DNA from: Chelonoidis abingdonii
Taxonomy: Eukaryota; Chordata; Testudines; Testudinidae
Reading direction: 5' to 3'
NCBI RefSeq assembly: GCF_003597395.2
Contig: NC_133771.1
Span: 45,655,692 to 45,719,691 of the forward strand
DNA length: 64,000 nucleotides
Shown here: positions 57,935 to 64,000 of the stretch, one piece after another
Numbering within the stretch: position 1 is the stretch's first letter
Layout of the letters: every line of letters starts with the position of its first letter
Program-made: the position numbers and the translations under genes
Notes under the pieces: generated by a model
Databases searched by the model: none
What the model was told of the DNA's origin: nothing
Seen by the model: only the letters and a program-made list of their open reading frames with translations

Positions 57935-60900
57935 CCGGTCCGGGCCTTTGAGAGTTTCTGGAGGGCCCCCAGAGGCAAGTGAAGAACCCTGGTTCAGAGG
58001 CCCCAAAAACTCTAAGCGCAGCGTGGGGGCTGACATTGCCCCATTGCCCCCTCCCGGGGCAGCCCGAAACCAAATCAGGATGGTGAGAGACAAAGTGCCA
58101 AAATCTAGTTTGGGTTGTATATTCAAATCTTTTGGGTGGCCACCTCAAACAATTTTCATCATGATGAACAAGCCTTGGTCAGCCCTGACCCATCCACTGC
58201 CACACACTGTCTCTTATTTGACAGTTACATTTACTTCAAATAATTTCACGTGCAGTCCACTGGCGCCAATTCCCAGCTTGGCATTCCTTATCTGCTATTT
58301 CGGTTTTCTTCTAGGGATCTTTAATACTGCTATTGCATTGTTCCTTCTGTAATCGTAACTAGCCTGTAAGCTAGTAATTATAATGAATTAACATATAACT
58401 TCCTCCTAAACGCTCCTTGTGCTGATCATTACAGCTACCACCACCACCCAATCTCTGTTGACGCTAAGTGTCATGACTGTAACCGAAACAACAATACTAC
58501 ATGAGTCTTTAAAACCTGCGCTTCTATCCACGACAAAAAATGTCTGCTCTCTCTCCTTACATGTACTCTTAAGTGTGAAATTAATAAAGCTTTCGGCAGA
58601 TTCTGCATGCAGGGTCCAAACGGCTCTTATTATCCCTGGGGTGTAGGATACTACGGTCGTGGCCTCTTCCTGGGACATGACCTTAGTATCCGATCGTGTA
58701 ACCTTCTGGCTAATTGCTAAGATTAACACCCACTGACAGTTAGATGGTTTCTTTCTTTTGTCATCTGTTTTGCTTGCTGTGGCCCAGTGCCTCAGCTGCA
58801 ATCCTTAATCCAAGCCTAATGATCCACCCATTAAGGATGACATGCAGTTAGTTACCTGCTCATACAATACCATTGTAGGCTTACATATTATTGATAGTTG
58901 CCTGTCCATTTGAGCTCTCACGCTTAACATTCATATCATGCCCAACATGGGCGACATGCTTCTCCCGCTATACTGTGCTTCACGATATCGTGTTTTGTTG
59001 CCTTACGCGGAAGAGTTGCTGTGCTTTTCTTCGATTATATACAGTCAATGCTCAGAGACGCTCAGATGATGCGGTCTCAGCACTGGTGTCTCCTTTCTAG
59101 GGTTCCGAACTGCGTATAGTTTGCCATCCAACAATGGGTACCAGATATTCATGTGAGACCCATTCAAAGCTCAAATACACTGTCAGATAATGCACTTCCT
59201 CTTGCGACTGATTTTATTGGTGTCACCTCTTTATCCATATTCCTGCGGTTTCATGCTTTCCTTAGGGTATGGCTACGTTGGTTCACTCTATCATCTTGTC
59301 GGCCCTGATCCACAGGTTCCTCTTTTTCTCTTTGTTGTAGTTCTCAGCTACACTCAATGTGATTGCCCTTTCTCTTGCCAGGCTCTAGTTGTCGACATCT
59401 ACGATCCTTGTACACACAGCTATTCTGATGTCCTGACGGTGACCCGGTGTTCTTCGCCAACTAAAAGAGTTATAGAAACAATTTTTATGTTTATGCTCCC
59501 AGTATTTTGTTGTGATTGTTGTACTCAGCTCCCGCTGGAGGGAAAAAGCGCAAGGATTACTACTGGGAGCTCTTGTACACACTGCTGTGCAGAGGTTACT
59601 TCAACACAAGAGTAGGCACTTCTTTAACCCTTATTGGGCAAAGGTGGAGACTGACATGTGTGCCAAAGGCTTCTGCCCTGTTTTGCCTTGCACCCTACGC
59701 TGAGCGATTCATCCTGTTGAGCACTTCTGCCATTCAACAACACACAGGATGGGTTTCAACTCTGCGCTAAATCCTTTATTTCACGCCTGAACAACTCCAT
59801 GTGGCGAGTTTTAGCAAGTTCCTACATACAATGAGTTGTTCCCTAAGGCTGTCATATAATTTACACAATCTCCTTTCATGTCTGTAGTCAGTATAGCTGG
59901 ATTGGACTTTTTAAATATGCATGATTACAAATGACCATTTGGCCCTTCTATCTACTGTCTCGCTATCTATCTCATTCTAGGCACACTGGTGATAGTTTCT
60001 GCTTTTCTATGTTGCAGCTAACAATTTTACCTTGTAACCACTGAAACCACGATATTCTACTGTCTCCCATAGGGTTTTGTCTCTAAGGGACAGGCTTGAT
60101 TAAAATACATTACAGAGTGGGTTTCTTTGAAAACAGCTGACTGCCTCATGCAGGTGACTAATGACTCCTTTCCCATTTGAGTTGTGTTAGATAGGTGGGC
60201 TGGTGGTATACACCACATATGCACAATGGGTGACCCCGGCCACTTAATCTCACCGTAAGCCAGTTGGTGTAAACAATTCATTGACTACTGCTAATCTGTA
60301 GCTTTTGTGTAGGGTCAGTTGGTTCGGTAGCACAAGTGGGACGACTTTTTGCAACCCTAGGGATCATATGCAACGGACACTTTCAAATCGTACTTGCGCC
60401 CTCACCTCGTAGCCAGTTCCATGGAGACAGCCCTAATTGTGTGTAATATGAGAGGATCATTAACAGACCTTTGGGCTGTGCTAAATAGTATGCACGGTCA
60501 ACAATTGTAGCGCTTCTGGTCCCATTTTAGCGTCTGCACTTGGCCGTTGAATAGATTCTCACGCCCATGTTATCAGCGCCACACGACTAACCTGTCATGT
60601 TCCAGTAATACATTTCTAAAATAGGATCATTTAAATAAACATCTCTGTAAAATTGGCACAGTGTTCTGGCTAGTGACTTATTTACATAATTGCTACACAA
60701 TAACTATATGTACAATGTTTTCAATCTTCCTTTGATGTCTCCTTTTTGATGGAACTCATATAGTCTTTCTTGACGGAATTACAGATAAGTTCCTTCCATT
60801 AGAGTTTTGCGTGGATAAAATGGGCCTCCGTGGATTTCAACGATGGATATAACTCAGATGTCACTGTAAGATTATTAGTCTCAGGAGCACACTTGTAACA

Positions 60901-61303
60901 GGGTGCCGTATTGATAACTGACTAGGGTAAGAGCTGAAGTGGTTAGACAGGCGCAACATAGTTTATTAGCTGCCCTCTACCACCTTAGATAACTTAAAGA
61001 ATATTGGGAGCACCACTTACTCACTCTGTATTACTAGTATCTCGTCATTGGCCAAAGTAACAAATTGAGCTCCCACATCACAGCTCCAGTAACTAACATA
61101 ATTCTACATGCCTCCGCCTGACATCCGTTAGGAATAATTTCTCACAGTGCGCAAAAACAAGAGGTTCCATGTGAGCTTCACAGAGCCAGACGTGTACCCA
61201 GAAGCTCCTACTTACAAGACAACCCAGAAAGAAACCACAGGACTCACTGGCATCACATACCAAGCCCCCAGACTAAAACCCCTCCAATGCATCATCACTG
61301 GAT
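57932..61303. repeat. Right arm of the inverted duplication, error-rich
   Basis: Reverse complement of 54160-51880, but about 3.37 kb long against 2.28 kb. Agreement is good up to about 58300, then falls, with many one-base insertions and substitutions. The stretch 58640-59525 corresponds to only about 390 bp (53110-53500) in the left arm, and 60600-61180 is also stretched. Clean islands appear, for instance ttactactgggagctcttg (59558-59576), and agacgtgtacccagaagc near 61187. The open frames in it are not genes. The Penelope piece near 61165-61303 belongs to this arm. Confidence 0.85.
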
Positions 61304-61469
61304 CGACAGTCGACCCGATCAGCTCGGATCGAATTTTATAGTTTTCCCTTTCACAAACACGTCAAGATATGGTTGCCAATTACAGAGCAGTTTTTTGTTT
61401 GTTCTTTACCTTGACTTCTACTTTTTCTGTTACTGGAGCAGCACTGGAATTCCATCCATCGTCGCCACT
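61304..61469 (-). pseudogene. Gypsy leader, primer-binding region and protease start
   Basis: Right behind the 5' LTR the minus strand reads agtggcgacgatgg, a typical position and style for a tRNA primer-binding site in Gypsy elements. Further on, PYLDVFVKGKTIKF and a damaged ctgat-gggtcgactgtc phrase fit the start of an aspartic protease just before and in its D-T/S-G site. Gag is very short or missing between leader and protease. The frame is broken at about 61330 and joined to the foreign arm at about 61303. Confidence 0.62.
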
Positions 61470-61657
61470 TGTTATATCCTTGGGGGCAGCCGATTTAGGA
61501 AGAAATCACTTGAGGCCAGACAGCAGACAGCTAACAAAACTACCATTTATTTACAGACACAGAGCTCACTCAACTGGCCGAAACTGGCTGGGCTATCCCC
61601 TAATAATCTAACTCAGTTGCCATAGGAACAAAAACCATGACAACCAAATACACAACA
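61470..61657 (-). repeat. Gypsy 5' LTR
   Basis: 188 bp, the upstream LTR relative to the minus-strand genes. Its clean match to the 3' LTR shows that the sequence is reliable again here, unlike 58.3-61.3 kb. Confidence 0.93.
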
Positions 61658-61661
61658 GTGT

Positions 61662-62340
61662 GAACTGGCTTAGTTTCAAATTGCAACTTGCACTGCTTTA
61701 TAATTTTTGCTCTGTAATTGCTATTCTGTTCCTGAGTATGTCATGTTCAGATCTCTTTCTTCAGTATGACTTTATATATGGGGGGAAATGGGACGCTTTG
61801 GTGTTTAAATAAAGCAAAAATAATGGGTTTATACTTGGAAGCTGTATGAGGTTTGTATCTTACAGAATTATTAGCTAAAGGTACCTCACATTCACCAAAA
61901 GGTGAATGGATATTGTGTATTGTATTGATTCTCCTTACCATTCAAAAGTAAATGTAAATTAGGCACAAATGACAAGAGGTTCTGGAGAGCCAAGCGTCTG
62001 CAGGTTCCATTGAAGTCAATGGGACCTGCAGGTACTTGACAACTCTGAAAATAATGCAAAAATTAAGACTCATATAAAGCTAGAATCTTGTCATAAAGAG
62101 TGTTCCCACCACTCTTCCAAGTGCATTGGACTTTACTCTAAAACTTGTTTCTTTACTACAGTTTGCTCAGCGGAAGCCTTATAGTATGCACATGTTCTGT
62201 TAATCAGTAAACAGATTTACCCTTCCATCAGATACTTGGTTACAAAGGGTTTGTGTTGCAGGCAGAATGGGTATGACTTGAGTTTCGATGTTATCACAAA
62301 TGTATTCCATCCACAAGTCTGTTTCTTTGTTAAATAAAAG
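61662..62340. other. No gene recognised
   Basis: AT-rich DNA. At 62007 ccattgaagtcaatgggacc is a short palindromic phrase seen in old dispersed repeats. Confidence 0.55.
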
Positions 62341-62440
62341 AGACAAGGTGGATGAGGTAATATTATTCATTGGACAAACTTCTTCAGGTCTTCTTCAGAC
62401 ACTGAGATGCAGTACTAGTAAAGTGCAAGTTTTAAAGAGC
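62341..62440 (-). repeat. Penelope-like 3' tail fragment, possible
   Basis: gacaaggtggatgaggtaatatta, ttggacaaacttct and ttcttcagacactgagatgcag fit, on the minus strand, the tail of another Penelope subfamily with its hammerhead segment deleted. The assignment relies on my memory of the repeat consensus and not on copies in this window. Confidence 0.45.
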
Positions 62441-64000
62441 ATGAGCAGGTGAGATAGGAGGGACAAGGTCTCTGAACTCTTGGGGCCTGATCTTGCAGTC
62501 CTTACTCAACAAACACTCCCTCTGAAACCAAGGAGAGTGTTGTCTGAGCAAGGCTTGAAAAGCTGGGTTTGTGAGGAGTTGACATGACTCATTTTCCTGT
62601 CAGTTAAGTTGGTACCACCCCAAAGAGGTTGGACCAAAGTTCCTGAGAGGAGATTCTGGCCCTACATCCTTACTTGAAATACTGGATTAGTTCCAGTTTT
62701 CAGCAGTAGAAACTCAGACTTATAACAGTAAAATGATTAGCTATTATTGATCCAAACTACTATGTATCTATATGCAGACAGAACTGATCAGATAGGTATT
62801 CCTGAGAAATTGAAAACTTAATTCACTTTGACAAAACAATTCCTATACTTTTTTAAATGTAATATTAGTCATCTCAAATCCATTACCAAGTGCTAAAGAA
62901 ACTACACCAACTGTCTGACCATCATCTTCCAGGAACATTTAAAAAAAAATCTGTTCCAGGGCTCCTTCATTACAAAGAAACCTATTTTCACAGTAGAAAT
63001 AGCACTGAACTTTATCTTATTTTCATACCACGTTCCTTTCGCTTCTAACTGTAATCTAATACCTCTTTAAACCAACAACTTATATCTTTAGAAACTATTT
63101 TAAAGTATCTTTAGACTATTTTTATGTATTTCAAAACAGTCAAAATGTAAATATTTTGCTGAGCATAGATCAAATGGGAAAGTTTAGTTTGGTTAGAAGT
63201 ACCTCAGATATAGTAATGGAAATGTTCAGGCAACATACCCTTTTATTCTTTTTTTCCTACTGTAATATTTCATTGAACTAATTTTGTAATTGGAGCTGTA
63301 AAAGAAATAAAATGATTAATCCTTTTTTGTTCTATAATCCTTTCTGTAGTGTAATTCCCTCAAAATGTAAAGCTTCAAGATAAAATATTGTCATGGAGAT
63401 CAAAACGACAATTGTAAGTTGGCCTCTCCACTCTCCAGTACCTATTATTATTTTGATGATTACTATTTATTATCATCGCATGGTTACAAAGGAAATCTTA
63501 ACAGCCTGATAACACAACATCTAAGGCCGGATCCTCAGCTGGTTAAAGCAACATAAATCCATTGATTGGATTGCAACATGCTACCAAATTTTTTTTTTTA
63601 CTGTTTATAGGTGCATACAGAATATTAGGGGCTAGATGCTCAGCTGTCTTAAACCATAAAATATAAAAACCAGGGAAACCTCATATCCCAAAGTGTTATC
63701 TGATGCACTGGCTTTTAAGAAAAGACTCTAGAGCCTCTCAAGAGTTGACAGAAAGAACTAGATTGTCATGGCAACATGAGTTGTAGAAATCCTTCTTTGC
63801 TGTTTGTACAGATCATCTCCATTTGATCAGTCTGTTTACTAAATGTTACTAAAGAAAGCAATTAAAGGTTAATCTCTCCTCAAAAGCAAATAAATTAAAT
63901 GCTAGTGAAATGGAGCAGAGAGGATAATTTCAGGCTGGTCAACAGATATCAAATATAATGGCTCTTCAATATAAATGATGCTTCTGTGGCTATCTGCATA
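62441..64000. other. No gene recognised
   Basis: AT-rich DNA. A foldback phrase at 62484-62575 (gcctgatcttgcagtccttactcaac against gttgtctgagcaaggcttg) is probably an old repeat. No exon seen up to the window end. Confidence 0.55.

Larger units (their letters stand above)
56060..61657 (-). mobile_element. Gypsy-type LTR retrotransposon, internal part replaced
   Basis: Two 188-bp direct LTRs (56060-56247 and 61470-61657) differ at about six positions. Both start TGTTATATCC and end ACACAACA. The 4-bp repeat gtgt flanks the element (56056-56059 and 61658-61661). The genes run on the minus strand: leader and protease start on the right, RNase H and integrase on the left, polypurine tract before the left LTR. 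From 57904 to 61303 the expected protease-reverse transcriptase-RNase H sequence is absent and an inverted copy of the left flank stands in its place. Confidence 0.9.

Noticed and set aside
57852..60281. Open frames of up to 166 codons in the right arm
   Set aside because: They fall in the error-rich inverted copy or run through the A tract; their counterparts in the left arm are not conserved.
1..64000. CRISPR array, operon, prophage or biosynthetic cluster
   Set aside because: No regularly spaced repeats, no compact coding, and a clearly vertebrate repeat content. The spaced repeats at 39805 and 820 have no unique spacers.

Overview
This window is vertebrate nuclear DNA, most probably from a turtle. 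I infer this from the mix of repeats: CR1 LINEs, Penelope-like retroelements with the typical 3' tail, PIF/Harbinger transposons carrying a Myb-like gene, hAT MITEs that start TAGGGTTGCC or CAGGGC, and tRNA-derived SINEs. I recognise no host protein-coding exon, tRNA gene, rRNA gene, CRISPR array or bacterial operon. Everything I can name is a mobile element or its debris, set in AT-rich intergenic or intronic DNA.

Layout. 0.2-2.8 kb holds a 2.6-kb hAT element with a perfect 8-bp target duplication, containing a degenerate minisatellite and a second nested MITE. 6.8-7.75 kb is a decayed Penelope-like element. 11.8-14.7 kb is a SINE whose tail was hit by a Harbinger element; that element contains a 25-N assembly gap. 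18.5-19.4 kb and 21.8-22.7 kb are two solo LTRs, the second lying inside a CR1 copy. 24.1-25.0 kb is a CR1 copy with an open reading frame, and 28.2-29.0 kb is another CR1. 29.7-31.1 kb has two hAT-type elements. 32.7-37.4 kb is a 4.7-kb Harbinger of the autonomous type, with a two-exon Myb-like gene and a convergent transposase gene, both broken. 41.6-43.4 kb is a nest of several elements that includes an inverted Penelope dimer with a 14-bp target duplication and a hammerhead-ribozyme-like core. 46.1-47.8 kb is a SINE with a hAT MITE, then an old CR1.

The last part is the most unusual. A Penelope-like copy (51.1-52.2 kb) and its downstream flank, including half of a hAT MITE, reappear in inverted order at 57.9-61.3 kb. 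The second copy is full of small insertions, deletions and substitutions. It lies inside a young Gypsy-type LTR retrotransposon (56.06-61.66 kb, two 188-bp LTRs, integrase on the minus strand) and replaces that element's protease-to-RNase H region. It is either a real inverted duplication or, more likely, an assembly gap filled with uncorrected fold-back long-read sequence.

No genes here work together as a pathway. Functional logic exists only inside the elements: Myb-like protein with transposase in Harbinger, integrase, LTRs and polypurine tract in Gypsy, and endonuclease with ribozyme-like motif in Penelope. Coordinates of old repeats are approximate by tens of bases.
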